In this document: one piece after another, positions 42,880 to 52,238 of the stretch
Numbering within the stretch: the first letter of the stretch is position 1
Layout: each line of letters opens with the position of its first letter
Assembly: GCA_937897325.1 (NCBI GenBank)
Contig: CALCOY010000026.1
Coordinates: forward strand, 1 to 64,000
DNA length: 64,000 nucleotides
Source of the DNA: an uncultured Shimia sp.
Lineage (GTDB): Bacteria; Pseudomonadota; Alphaproteobacteria; Rhodobacterales; Rhodobacteraceae
Direction: 5' to 3'
Notes under the pieces: generated by a model
Seen by the model: the letters and a program-made list of their open reading frames with translations, nothing else
Told to the model about the DNA's origin: nothing
The model's database searches: none
Position numbers and translations under genes: made by a program

Positions 42880-44822
42880 TCCTTGCGGTCGCTGAAGTAG
42901 TCGTCGGTCGTCCGAGGACGCGGGCGGTCCTTTGAGGCAAAGGGATTGCTGTCGGAATGAAACTGCGCGTTGACCCGGCAATCATCGCACATCTGGATCA
43001 TGCGCAACTTGGCGGGATCCGAAAACATGGAATGTCCGGTCAGCTTTTCGGTGATCCGGTCAATCGCCGATTTTGAACCGAAAAGCGCACCGCACTCCAC
43101 GCAGGGAAAAGGTTCTTCTTCGTTCAGGACTTCCTGATTTAAGGCAGCGTTCGTCAGGTTGAGGCGCGGCGCGTAAGTGATCGCATCTTCCGGGCACACA
43201 TTGGCGCAGAGGCCGCATTGCAGGCAGGCATCTTCTTGAAAGCGCAATTGCGGTTTGTCGGGATTGTCGCCCAATGCGCCCGAAGGACAAAGCGACACGC
43301 AGGAAAGGCACAAGGTGCACGCATCCGTATCCACCAAGACAGAGCCGTATGGCGCATCGCCGGGCAGGGCGAGATGGTCTTGATCGGGATGCAAGGCCTT
43401 GGCGGCCTGACGGGTGATCTGGCGCCGCGTGCCCATCGGACGTACCGGATTGGCAACAGGTGCAAGGGCTTGCTGATCATAGAGCTTATCACTCATGACC
43501 TCTGGATCAGATGTCTCAAGAAACGATATGCGATCGTTGCCCGCGATGGCGATTGCCAAAGCAATTTGGGCTGTCATGGCATTCACATCGGCGCCAGGGC
43601 CGGGCATAACGGTGACGTGCGCGAACCCAGCGGCCAGGGCGGCGACCATCTCCGCATGTCCAAAGGCGCCGATCGCAAACATCTCCAGCGGAACCACGTC
43701 AAGTGGCAAACCACGTCCATGACGTGCAGCCAGACGGATCATCTCGGCCCCATGGCTGTCGTGGACAAGAAGTTTCGGAGCGATCCCGCCAGCGTGCAGA
43801 AATGCCTGCGCAAGGGTTTGCGCGCGCCTTATTGTCAGATCGATCGGTGGCGCATCATATGAGATCGCGCCAGAAGGGCAAACCGACGAACACGCCCCGC
43901 AGCCGGCGCATATCATTGGGTCCACCGTGACATGATCGCCTGCAGTTTTGATCGCACCGGTCGGACACAGATCAAGACAGCGCGTGCAGCCGGTCTGCTC
44001 GGCCCGGGAATGCGCACAAAGCAGCGGCTCTGTGTGGACATAGAGCGGTTTTTCAAACGTACCCAGCAGGTGCGACGCGGCCAGCACAGCGGCCGCAACC
44101 CCTCGTGTATGCGCTGGATCCGCCCGCAGATACCCCTCGCGCTTTTCATGGGCGGGGAACAACGGCGTGTCGCCCCGCAGATCAAGTATAATGTCGCAGT
44201 CAGATTGGCCGCCGTCTTGCGGTTGGGTTAAGGCCAACGGCCCTCGGCCCGCCGGGTCGATCTGTTGCAGCGCATCGATCGTGACACGGAATTGTCCGAG
44301 TGCTCCGCTCACGCGACGCAAGCGTCCGACCACCAGATCAAAACCGCGCGTTTCGGGAATATCATCGATAGAGGCGACCAGGACCGTAACACTTAGATGG
44401 TCTTGCAACTGTGCTGCTGCATACAACGCGACCTCCGCCGGACCCAGGATCAAACAAAGGCCTTCGGACACGACGTCGAGCGTCTTCGCCGGACGCGCGG
44501 GCAAAACAGCCTCTGCCACCAACGCGGACATTTTGGGTAGATTTGAGCCCTGATCATGGGTCCATCCAGCCCGATCTCTTAAGTCGAGGAAGGTCGGAGC
44601 GGCAACATCCAGTTCATCGGCAAGAGCATCGAAAGTGCGGGTTTCTTGAGTACAGCAAATCACGGCGTCTTTCAGGGTCAAGCCCTCAGCCGCCTTCTCG
44701 ATCTGGTGGGTGCACAAGGCAGAACACGGGGGAGAGACATCCAATCCTGTCGCTTTGGACAGCGCATCGGAATCAATGACCTGCGTTCCCGAACATGTAC
44801 ATGTTATCAAGGTTTTAGCCAT
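42873..44822 (-). CDS. Multi-cluster 4Fe-4S ferredoxin-type protein of the formate dehydrogenase locus
   Basis: A cytoplasmic protein of about 649 residues with several ferredoxin sites: CTRCLDLCPTGAIK and CAGCGACSSVCPSGAI (about residues 280-340), CTLCLSCVSLCPSGAL and CLQCGLCANVCPEDAI (about 510-570). Extra Cys-rich sections lie at the start (CTCSGTQVI, CSALCTHQI) and end (CVECGALFG, MCDDCRVN). ATG 44822 follows GGGGAG; a longer frame to 44909 lacks support. Proteins of this kind accompany DUF3305, DUF3306 and TorD genes next to Tat-exported formate dehydrogenases and are needed for the enzyme's maturation. Its stop overlaps the convergent hybrid cytochrome gene. Confidence 0.85.
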   Translation of the reverse strand: MAKTLITCTCSGTQVIDSDALSKATGLDVSPPCSALCTHQIEKAAEGLTLKDAVICCTQETRTFDALADELDVAAPTFLDLRDRAGWTHDQGSNLPKMSALVAEAVLPARPAKTLDVVSEGLCLILGPAEVALYAAAQLQDHLSVTVLVASIDDIPETRGFDLVVGRLRRVSGALGQFRVTIDALQQIDPAGRGPLALTQPQDGGQSDCDIILDLRGDTPLFPAHEKREGYLRADPAHTRGVAAAVLAASHLLGTFEKPLYVHTEPLLCAHSRAEQTGCTRCLDLCPTGAIKTAGDHVTVDPMICAGCGACSSVCPSGAISYDAPPIDLTIRRAQTLAQAFLHAGGIAPKLLVHDSHGAEMIRLAARHGRGLPLDVVPLEMFAIGAFGHAEMVAALAAGFAHVTVMPGPGADVNAMTAQIALAIAIAGNDRISFLETSDPEVMSDKLYDQQALAPVANPVRPMGTRRQITRQAAKALHPDQDHLALPGDAPYGSVLVDTDACTLCLSCVSLCPSGALGDNPDKPQLRFQEDACLQCGLCANVCPEDAITYAPRLNLTNAALNQEVLNEEEPFPCVECGALFGSKSAIDRITEKLTGHSMFSDPAKLRMIQMCDDCRVNAQFHSDSNPFASKDRPRPRTTDDYFSDRKDH

Positions 44823-45164
44823 TGATCTCCCCTGTCCCGAAGGCTCTGATTTCGGGTCGTTTTTCTGATTTTCAGGCAAAAAGTAGTCACACTTTTGCAG
44901 CTTCCACAACGAATTTTCTGAAGACCATCGGCATATGGAAGGGGCTGATTCGGTTGAAATCTCGCTGGGTGATTCGGATTTGGGAACGCCACATAAAACC
45001 CGACAAAAGAAGTCAAATTAGACAATTCGTCTCTTAAGGCAATGCGGCCTGATCCACATTGTCCAAATTGTCCAAATTGTCTGAAAGTTGAGCGACAGGG
45101 CCAGAAAAGAGTTTTTCAGGGCCGCTCTCCATACAATGGTATACGACGAGGGAGGAGAAATCGG
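44823..45164. promoter_or_regulatory. Divergent control region of the formate dehydrogenase operon
   Basis: This 342-bp region separates the ferredoxin-type gene from DUF3305. It has two TGATTCGG repeats 24 bp apart (44946-44953 and 44970-44977), an AGAC-N5-GTCT inverted repeat (45020-45032) and three tandem 9-mers ATTGTCCAA, ATTGTCCAA, ATTGTCTGA (45058-45084). The tandem repeats lie about 80 bp upstream of the DUF3305 start. These are candidate sites for the island's NtrC-type regulator. The longer DUF3305 frame starting at 45042 would run through the repeats and is not favoured. Confidence 0.5.
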
Positions 45165-45728
45165 ATGATCCGAAACCCAAAGTCGTATCGGACTTGTCCT
45201 ATAGGCATCGTGCTGCAGCGCGCACCCGGAGTTACCAAGTGGCGTCGCTGGACATGGAAAGCGACATCAGTCCTGCCTGGTGCCCCCCCAGCCAATTGGA
45301 GGGAGATCCGTACTGAAGGCGACATCACCGAGTATCACGCGGCAACGCTGACGCTCGAACTGCATGGGGCGGAAACGGAGGCGTATGCACATGGCTTGTT
45401 GGCAACGCAACCCAGCATCTATGTCGTGATGCGCGAAGCGGTCGGGGAAAGACCATTTGATTTCTTGCTGGTGACGGCATCGCCTTATGAGGCACAGGAC
45501 TACACCGACAGCGGCGAAGAGGTTGTTGAGAAAGTGCCAATGCCACCAATGCTGCGCGCTTTGGTCGAAGATTTCATCGCCGAATTCCACCAGGAAGAGG
45601 CGTTTGTGAAGCGAAAGCGGGACAAGAAACGGGTTGATCTTGTTCAGGACGGTGTGGGCGACCCGCGCATTGGGAAAGCTGCAGATATCTACGCTTCTCC
45701 CGCTCAGATACGGAGCCGCATGCAATGA
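45165..45728 (+). CDS. DUF3305 domain protein
   Basis: A protein of about 187 residues, with the DUF3305 segment PIGIVLQRAPGVTKWRRWTW-KATSVLPGA at the N-terminus and TLELHGAETEAYAHGL after it, then an acidic and basic C-terminal tail. ATG 45165 has a strong GGGAGGAG site. DUF3305 genes accompany DUF3306 and TorD at Tat-dependent formate dehydrogenase loci. Biochemical function is not established. The stop overlaps the next start, so it begins a translationally coupled series. Confidence 0.85.
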   Translation: MIRNPKSYRTCPIGIVLQRAPGVTKWRRWTWKATSVLPGAPPANWREIRTEGDITEYHAATLTLELHGAETEAYAHGLLATQPSIYVVMREAVGERPFDFLLVTASPYEAQDYTDSGEEVVEKVPMPPMLRALVEDFIAEFHQEEAFVKRKRDKKRVDLVQDGVGDPRIGKAADIYASPAQIRSRMQ

Positions 45729-46333
45729 ATAAGGCAGATTTCTGGTCACGGCGCAGGCAAGCCGTTGCCGAAGAGGAGAAAGCCGAAGAGGTTGCAATTG
45801 CCGCCAACGCCGCAGCGCAGATCGAGGCGGAACTGGCAGAGCGCGAAGATACTGACATTCTGCAGGAATTTGATCTGCCAGAGCCAGAAACGATCGAAAG
45901 CTCCGAACAAGTTCGAGCGTTTCTGAACGCCACCCTGCCACAACGCCTAAAGAACCGTGCCCTGCGACGCCTTTGGCGTTTGAACCCGACACTGGCCAAT
46001 TTGGACGGGCTGATCGACTACGGAGAGGACTATACCGACGCCGCGACTGTCATAGAAAACATGCAGACGGCCTATGAGGTTGGAAAGGGTATGCTCGCCC
46101 ATGTCGAAGAATTGGCGCGGCAAGCAGAAGAGAAGTTGGCAGCTGAGACGTCCGATGACGCTTACACCGAAGACTTTGCGGCCATCGAAACCGCGTCGTC
46201 GGTGATTGCAGAAGAAGTTGCTGAACGAGGAACCCCGGTGGTGCAGCCTGTATGCCCGCCTGACCAACAAGATGAAGAACTGATGCCGACGCGCAGGCGC
46301 ATGATGTTCACGTTCGAAACAACCGCAGCTTGA
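45725..46333 (+). CDS. DUF3306 domain protein
   Basis: The 202-residue protein begins with the DUF3306 hallmark DFWSRRRQAVAEEEKAEE (here KADFWSRRRQAV) and continues with an acidic middle region and the LPQRLKNRALRRLWRLNPTL helix, LDGLIDYGEDYTD. Soluble, charged, no cofactor motif. It lies between DUF3305 and TorD and is expected to help dehydrogenase maturation by an unknown mechanism. Confidence 0.85.
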   Translation: MNKADFWSRRRQAVAEEEKAEEVAIAANAAAQIEAELAEREDTDILQEFDLPEPETIESSEQVRAFLNATLPQRLKNRALRRLWRLNPTLANLDGLIDYGEDYTDAATVIENMQTAYEVGKGMLAHVEELARQAEEKLAAETSDDAYTEDFAAIETASSVIAEEVAERGTPVVQPVCPPDQQDEELMPTRRRMMFTFETTAA

Positions 46334-46344
46334 CCGAGGAAAAA

Positions 46345-46953
46345 ATGACGGCAGCCGAAGCTATCCAGATCGTCGAAGAGGACCGACAGCGCGCCGATCT
46401 CTATAATTTCTTGGGGTTGCTCCTGTCGCGCCCGCCGGACGATATGCTATTGGCTCAGGTGGCTGGGCTGGCCGGCGATGAAAGTGAACTGGGGCAAGCG
46501 GTGTCGACGCTTGCCCGGGTCGCGAAACTGTCTCAGGCCAAGAGTGTCGAAAGCGAGTTCAACGCGCTTTTTATCGGGCTGGGTCGGGGAGAGCTTCTGC
46601 CCTACGCGAGCTACTATCTGACCGGTTTTCTCAATGAAAAACCATTGGCCCTTTTGCGTCAGGACATGACGGCCCAGGGCCTTGCGCGGGCCGACAACGT
46701 GTTTGAACCCGAAGACAATATCGCCAGCCTGATGGAGATGATGGGCGCGATGATCGTTGGCCGGTTTGGACCCCCCGCCGATCTGTCCCGTCAAAAGACG
46801 TTCTTCAAGAAGCACATAGCGCCTTGGGCCGCGCATTTCTTTGCCGATCTTGAGGGCGCAAAAAGATCCCTGTTCTACACGCCCGTCGGTACCGTAGGGC
46901 GCTCTTTCATCGAAGTCGAAACCGAAGGATTTCGGCTGGCGCAGAACACATGA
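46345..46953 (+). CDS. TorD/DmsD-family chaperone
   Basis: An all-helical chaperone of about 202 residues for a Tat-exported molybdo/tungsto-enzyme. Family parts are RADLYNFLGLLLSRPPDDM, ESEFNALFIGLGRGELLPYA, PEDNIASLMEMMGAMIVG and KKHIAPWAAHFFADLE. The ATG at 46345 with a GAGGA site is favoured over a TTG at 46330 that overlaps the upstream stop. It presumably binds the Tat leader of the alpha subunit until cofactor loading is complete. Confidence 0.9.
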   Translation: MTAAEAIQIVEEDRQRADLYNFLGLLLSRPPDDMLLAQVAGLAGDESELGQAVSTLARVAKLSQAKSVESEFNALFIGLGRGELLPYASYYLTGFLNEKPLALLRQDMTAQGLARADNVFEPEDNIASLMEMMGAMIVGRFGPPADLSRQKTFFKKHIAPWAAHFFADLEGAKRSLFYTPVGTVGRSFIEVETEGFRLAQNT

Positions 46954-47047
46954 TCAACAGCCCCGCCCGTGAGGGCGGCGTCACCGGCAGAGCGATCTGC
47001 CAAAATCCGGCGGTCACCGCCAACACGAAACAGAGGAGGGTCCTCAA

Positions 47048-47245
47048 ATGACCAAGAAAACCGAGGCTGGCCTGGATACCGGTCGCCGCGATTTTCTGAA
47101 AATGGCCGGAACATCGGCACCGCTGGCTGCTGTTGCAGTGGCCACGGGTGCCACGACCGCCGAAGCGGCCGAGCCTGATCTGTCCCGCGAAACGATGCAG
47201 GACACGGCGCATACGCGCGCATTCTATGAGACTGCGCGCTTCTAG
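47048..47245 (+). CDS. Formate dehydrogenase region TAT-target peptide
   Basis: A 65-residue protein carrying a twin-arginine leader (GRRDFLKMAGTSAPLAAVAV, possible cleavage AEA-AEP) followed by only about 25 residues, ending HTRAFYETARF. It matches the small TAT-target family found just upstream of dehydrogenase alpha subunits. ATG 47048 follows GAGGAGGG. It may help export or membrane assembly of the complex, or be a small subunit. Its role has not been established as far as I know. Confidence 0.85.
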   Translation: MTKKTEAGLDTGRRDFLKMAGTSAPLAAVAVATGATTAEAAEPDLSRETMQDTAHTRAFYETARF

Positions 47246-47391
47246 CGTTTGAAAATCTCTCCGCCCGGACGGGTTCCGGACGTGGTTTCAATGCATTTGG
47301 CGACTGGTTGCGATTGGCCCGACTGTCAGATGCACATCAAAGTGCCAAGCGAGCTAGGCGAAAGGCCAAGCAAGCAAGCAAGGAAGCAAAC

Positions 47392-50286
47392 ATGCTCAGG
47401 AAAAAGACCAACGGGGTTGCGAGACGCCCCCAACGGACTTCGATCCTTTCCGAGGTCGGGAACACCTCGGTTGACCGTCGCGCATTCCTGCGCGGTTCGG
47501 GGCTGATGATCGGGGGCCTGTCGGCGATTGCCGCGACGGGCGGCACCGTTCAACAGACCAGCGCAGCAACCGCTGCAACGGGCGCTGTCGTACTAAAGAA
47601 ATCTGTGTGCACACATTGTTCTGTCGGCTGCACGGTCGTCGCTGAGGTATCGGATGGCGTCTGGGTCGGTCAGGAACCCGGCTGGGACAGCCCGTTCAAC
47701 CTGGGCGCCCATTGTGCAAAAGGCGCATCCGTACGCGAACACGCCCATGGTGAGCGTAGGCTCAAATACCCGATGAAAAAGGAAGGTGGTGAGTGGAAGC
47801 GCATCAGCTGGGAACAGGCCATCGACGAGATCGGCGGCGGCATGATGAAGATCCGCGACGAAAGTGGCCCGGATAGCGTCTATTGGCTGGGATCGGCCAA
47901 GCACAACAACGAACAGGCCTATCTCTTCCGTAAGTTCGCGGCCTACTGGGGCACGAACAACGTGGATCATCAGGCACGGATCTGTCATTCGACCACCGTT
48001 GCGGGCGTAGCGAATACATGGGGCTATGGCGCCATGACCAACAGCTACAACGACATCCATAACTCCAAGGCGATCTTCATCATCGGGGGCAACCCGGCTG
48101 AGGCGCATCCTGTTTCGCTCCTGCATCTGCTGCGCGCCAAAGAACAGAACAATGCGCCAGTAATCGTGTGTGACCCACGCTTTACACGCACGGCAGCCCA
48201 TGCGGACGAGTATGTTCGTTTCCGTCCAGGGACGGATGTCGCACTGGTCTGGGGTATCCTGTGGCACATCCTAGAAAACGGATGGGAAGACAAAGAATTC
48301 ATTCGTACGCGTGTCTGGGGGATGGATCAGATCCGCGAAGAAGTTGCCAAATGGACGCCCGAAGAGGTCGAACGTGTGACCGGGACGCCGGGATCGCAAC
48401 TGAAACGCGTGGCCCGTACGATGGCCAATAACCGTCCGGGCACCGTGATCTGGTGTATGGGTGGCACGCAGCACACAAACGGCAACAACAACACCCGTGC
48501 CTACTGTGTTCTGCAACTCGCGCTTGGCAACATGGGCACATCCGGTGGCGGCACAAACATCTTCCGCGGCCATGACAACGTTCAGGGTGCCACGGACCTT
48601 GGCGTTCTCAGCCACACTCTGCCCGGCTACTACGGCCTGTCAGCTGGTGCATGGGCACACTGGTCCCGCGTCTGGGGTGAAGATCTGGATTGGCTGAAGG
48701 GTCGGTTCACCTCGATCAAGGGATCAGATGGCAAAGACAAGCCGCTGATGAACGAACGCGGCATTCCGGTATCGCGTTGGATCGACGGGATCCTAGAAGA
48801 CAAGGCCAACATGGACCAGAAGGACAATGTCCGGGCTATGGTGCTTTGGGGGCACGCGCCCAACTCCCAGACCCGTATGACCGAGATGAAGACGGCCATG
48901 GAAAAACTGGACATGCTGGTCGTGATCGATCCGTATCCGACGGTTTCCGCAGTTCTACATGACCGGACCGATGGCGTTTACCTGCTGCCGGCTGCGACGC
49001 AGTTCGAGACACGTGGCTCTGTCACAGCCTCGAACCGGTCGATCCAGTGGCGCGAGCAGGTGGTCGATCCTCTGTTCGAGTCAAAGCCCGATCATGAAAT
49101 CATCGGCATGTTCGCGAAGAAATTCGGCTGGTCCGATCGCTTGTTCCGCAACATCGAGATGGAGAACGACGTCACGCCCAACATCGAAAGCGTCACGCGC
49201 GAATTCAATTCAGGCATGTGGACGGTCGGCTACACAGGTCAGTCCCCGGAACGGATCAAGCTGCACATGGCCAACCAGCACACGTTCGACAGAACGACGC
49301 TGCAAGCGGTGGGCGGTCCAGCAGATGGGGATTATTATGGTCTGCCTTGGCCTTGCTGGGGCACAGCCGAAATGAACCATCCCGGCACGCCAAACCTTTA
49401 TGACATGTCGAAACCTGTGTCTGAAGGCGGTTTGACCTTCCGCGCCCGCTTTGGCGTGGAACGGGATGGCGACAACCTGTTGGCCGAAGGGGTCTATTCA
49501 GCAAGGTCTGAGATTCAGGACGGTTATCCTGAGTTCACGATGCAGATGCTGATGGATCTTGGTTGGGACGGGGATCTGACCAAAGAAGAGCGTGCGCAGA
49601 TCGACGCGGTTGCTGGACCGGAGACGAACTGGAAAACCGACCTTTCGGGTGGGATCCAGCGAGTCGCGATCCAGCATGAATGTGCGCCATTCGGCAATGC
49701 CAAGGCTCGTGCGGTCGTCTGGACCTTCCCGGATCCTGTGCCGCTGCATCGCGAACCGCTTTATACCAACCGGCGGGATCTTGTTCCGGATTATCCGACA
49801 TATGAGGACCGGCACGCTTACCGCCTGCCAACGCTCTATGCTTCGATCCAGAAGCAGGACTTCTCGAACGATTATCCGATCATCCTCACATCCGGCCGTT
49901 TGGTTGAATATGAAGGCGGCGGGGACGAGACACGTTCAAACCCGTGGCTGGCCGAGCTTCAACAGGATATGTTCGTCGAGATGCATCCCAGGGACGCCAA
50001 CAATCTGGGTGTCCGCGATGGCGCCCAAGTCTGGGTCGAAGGACCCGAAGGCGGCAAGGTCAAGGTCATGGCGATGGTGACCGAGCGGGTGGGCGAAGGC
50101 GTGGCCTTCATGCCCTTCCACTTTGGCGGTCACTTCCAGGGTGAAGACCAAAGATCGAAGTATCCCGAAGGCGCCGATCCCTATGTGCTGGGCGAAAGCA
50201 CCAATACGGCACAGACCTACGGCTACGACTCAGTCACGCAGATGCAAGAGACCAAAGCGACTCTTTGCAAGATCACTGCAGCGTAA
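47392..50286 (+). CDS. fdhA: Formate dehydrogenase alpha (catalytic) subunit
   Basis: A protein of about 964 residues that oxidises formate to CO2. A Tat leader (VDRRAFLRGSGLMIGG) sends it to the periplasm. A [4Fe-4S] cluster is bound by Cys73, Cys76, Cys80 and Cys108 (CTHCSVGC then HCAKG). The metal-ligating residue is Cys198 in ARICHSTTVAG, so this is a cysteine rather than selenocysteine enzyme. The molybdopterin guanine dinucleotide-binding parts include ILTSGRLVEYEGGGDETRSN and the C-terminal MHPRDANNLGVRDGAQVWV domain. ATG 47392 follows AAGGAAG. The nearby tungstate importer suggests tungsten use, though molybdenum cannot be excluded. Confidence 0.95.
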   Translation: MLRKKTNGVARRPQRTSILSEVGNTSVDRRAFLRGSGLMIGGLSAIAATGGTVQQTSAATAATGAVVLKKSVCTHCSVGCTVVAEVSDGVWVGQEPGWDSPFNLGAHCAKGASVREHAHGERRLKYPMKKEGGEWKRISWEQAIDEIGGGMMKIRDESGPDSVYWLGSAKHNNEQAYLFRKFAAYWGTNNVDHQARICHSTTVAGVANTWGYGAMTNSYNDIHNSKAIFIIGGNPAEAHPVSLLHLLRAKEQNNAPVIVCDPRFTRTAAHADEYVRFRPGTDVALVWGILWHILENGWEDKEFIRTRVWGMDQIREEVAKWTPEEVERVTGTPGSQLKRVARTMANNRPGTVIWCMGGTQHTNGNNNTRAYCVLQLALGNMGTSGGGTNIFRGHDNVQGATDLGVLSHTLPGYYGLSAGAWAHWSRVWGEDLDWLKGRFTSIKGSDGKDKPLMNERGIPVSRWIDGILEDKANMDQKDNVRAMVLWGHAPNSQTRMTEMKTAMEKLDMLVVIDPYPTVSAVLHDRTDGVYLLPAATQFETRGSVTASNRSIQWREQVVDPLFESKPDHEIIGMFAKKFGWSDRLFRNIEMENDVTPNIESVTREFNSGMWTVGYTGQSPERIKLHMANQHTFDRTTLQAVGGPADGDYYGLPWPCWGTAEMNHPGTPNLYDMSKPVSEGGLTFRARFGVERDGDNLLAEGVYSARSEIQDGYPEFTMQMLMDLGWDGDLTKEERAQIDAVAGPETNWKTDLSGGIQRVAIQHECAPFGNAKARAVVWTFPDPVPLHREPLYTNRRDLVPDYPTYEDRHAYRLPTLYASIQKQDFSNDYPIILTSGRLVEYEGGGDETRSNPWLAELQQDMFVEMHPRDANNLGVRDGAQVWVEGPEGGKVKVMAMVTERVGEGVAFMPFHFGGHFQGEDQRSKYPEGADPYVLGESTNTAQTYGYDSVTQMQETKATLCKITAA

Positions 50287-50298
50287 GGAGGAAAGAGA

Positions 50299-50892
50299 AT
50301 GGCAAGAGCAAAGTTTCTTTGCGACGCCGAGCGCTGCATTGAATGCAACGCCTGTGTCACGGCCTGTAAGAACGAGCATGAGGTGCCCTGGGGAATCAAC
50401 CGCCGCCGCGTGGTGACAATACAGGATGGCAAACCGGGCGAACGCTCGATTTCTGTGGCCTGCATGCACTGTTCGGACGCGCCTTGCATGGCGGTTTGCC
50501 CGGTCGACTGCTTCTATCAGAACGAGGAAGGCGTCGTCCTGCATTCCAAGGATCTATGCATAGGCTGTGGCTATTGCTTCTACGCGTGCCCCTTTGGCGC
50601 ACCGCAATTCCCGCAGGCGGGCAACTTCGGATCCCGTGGCAAGATGGACAAATGCACCTTCTGCGCCGGTGGCCCGGAGGAAACGCATTCGACGGCCGAA
50701 TTCGCCAAGTACGGGCGCAACCGGATCGCCGAAGGCAAGCTGCCCATCTGCGCCGAAATGTGTTCAACAAAGGCTCTGCTGGCCGGTGACGGCGATGTCG
50801 TGTCCGCCATCTATCGCGAACGTGTCGTCGCCCGTGGCTTCGGCTCGGGCGCGTGGGGCTGGGGCACAGCCTACGACCAGAAAGACGGCTGA
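50299..50892 (+). CDS. fdh3B: Formate dehydrogenase beta (iron-sulfur) subunit
   Basis: The 197 residues bind four [4Fe-4S] clusters: [57 protein letters not shown], and Cys of CTFCAGG with CAEMC. It moves electrons from the catalytic subunit to the membrane cytochrome b. It lacks a signal peptide and membrane anchor, so it probably travels with the alpha subunit's Tat leader. It follows the alpha gene by 12 bp. Confidence 0.95.
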   Translation: MARAKFLCDAERCIECNACVTACKNEHEVPWGINRRRVVTIQDGKPGERSISVACMHCSDAPCMAVCPVDCFYQNEEGVVLHSKDLCIGCGYCFYACPFGAPQFPQAGNFGSRGKMDKCTFCAGGPEETHSTAEFAKYGRNRIAEGKLPICAEMCSTKALLAGDGDVVSAIYRERVVARGFGSGAWGWGTAYDQKDG

Positions 50893-51037
50893 TCAGAGCT
50901 GTTGCCCGGCGCGCAGCCTGTGCGCCGGGTGCATCACCGCATGCCAGCCAGCCAAACAGCCACGCATGCGGTCCCATCCGGTTTTTCCCGACGCGGGCGT
51001 CGCACCGCGTTTCATATCGACAGATCGAGGACCCAAA

Positions 51038-52234
51038 ATGCGCGCTCTTCTCTGCTTGCTTTTCTTCTGCCTCGCGCTGCCTTTGGCGGCCCAGGAAACC
51101 GACGCTCCCCCGCCAGACAGGTCGGCCACGGGCGGTGCTCAGACGCTTGAAGACATCATAGCCCGTCAGCGCGGCGAACAGATCGACGACACCTTCCGAC
51201 GTGAAAATGTGGGCGATCCTGACAGTGCAGCGGGTATCGCGTCGCAATTGGGCACTTTGGGTGGTGCATCGGATCCTGACCTTTGGCGTGCGTTACGCTT
51301 CAACTCTGCCGATGTGAGCGTGTCGGCAGGTGGTGATGTCGCAAAGGTGCTGGTTCAAGATGGGGGCATGGGCTGGTATCAGTTCCGGCAGGGACCGCTT
51401 GCAACCTACGGCGGCTACCTTCTGCTGGGCACAATTGGCCTGCTGGTGCTGTTTTTCCTGTTGCGCGGACGGATACGCGTTGATCGCGAAAAGGTCGGCC
51501 GCACGGTGACCCGTTTTCAATTCGCCGAACGCATGGCGCATTGGGTTCTTGCTGGGTCCTTCATCCTTTTGGGATTCACCGGCCTCTTCGTCAAATACGG
51601 GCGGGACTACATCGCGCCGTATCTCGGCAAGGATTTCAACGCCGCGCTGCTACTCGCTTCAAAGTTTGTGCACAACAACGTCGCCTGGGCCTTCATGCTG
51701 GCACTTGTCGTGGTGTTCTTCATGTGGGTCTGGCACAATATTCCCAACCGCACCGATCTGACCTGGTTCGCGCAGGCCGGCGGGATTGTTGGATCGAAAC
51801 ACCCGCCCGCCAAGAAGTTCAATGCAGGTCAAAAGATCATCTTCTGGTCGGTGATCCTGCTGGGCGGATCAATCTCTATGTCCGGTTTGTCATTGCTCTT
51901 CCCATTTGAGATGCCGCTATTCGCCAAGACATTCGGAATTCTGAACAACCTGGGTGTTCCCGGTCTTCTTGGCCTGGCAGATCTTCCCACGGCCCTCGCC
52001 CCGCAAGAGGAAATGCAACTTGCCCAAGCCTGGCACGCCATTGTCAGCTTTGTTCTGATGGCCATCATCATCGCCCATATTTACATTGGCTCAATCGGGA
52101 TGGAGGGTGCCTATGACGCGATGGGATCGGGTGAGGTGGATGAAGCTTGGGCGCATCAGCATCATTCGATCTGGCTAGAAGAAGTTAAGGCAAAGCAAAA
52201 GGAAGCGTCGACTGCTGCCACACCCGCTGAGTGA
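51038..52234 (+). CDS. Formate dehydrogenase gamma subunit (cytochrome b556)
   Basis: A protein of about 398 residues. It has an N-terminal signal peptide (ALLCLLFFCLALPLAAQ) and a periplasmic region to about residue 125, then a helix (GGYLLLGTIGLLVLFFLL). A four-helix di-heme cytochrome b domain follows, with histidines in QFAERMAHWVLAGSF, KFVHNNVAWAFML, AQAWHAIVSFVLMA and HIYIGSIGMEG. It passes electrons from the beta subunit to quinone or to a c-type cytochrome. The extended N-terminal periplasmic part is typical of this subgroup. ATG 51038 follows GAGGA. Confidence 0.92.
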   Translation: MRALLCLLFFCLALPLAAQETDAPPPDRSATGGAQTLEDIIARQRGEQIDDTFRRENVGDPDSAAGIASQLGTLGGASDPDLWRALRFNSADVSVSAGGDVAKVLVQDGGMGWYQFRQGPLATYGGYLLLGTIGLLVLFFLLRGRIRVDREKVGRTVTRFQFAERMAHWVLAGSFILLGFTGLFVKYGRDYIAPYLGKDFNAALLLASKFVHNNVAWAFMLALVVVFFMWVWHNIPNRTDLTWFAQAGGIVGSKHPPAKKFNAGQKIIFWSVILLGGSISMSGLSLLFPFEMPLFAKTFGILNNLGVPGLLGLADLPTALAPQEEMQLAQAWHAIVSFVLMAIIIAHIYIGSIGMEGAYDAMGSGEVDEAWAHQHHSIWLEEVKAKQKEASTAATPAE

Positions 52235-52238
52235 TCCT

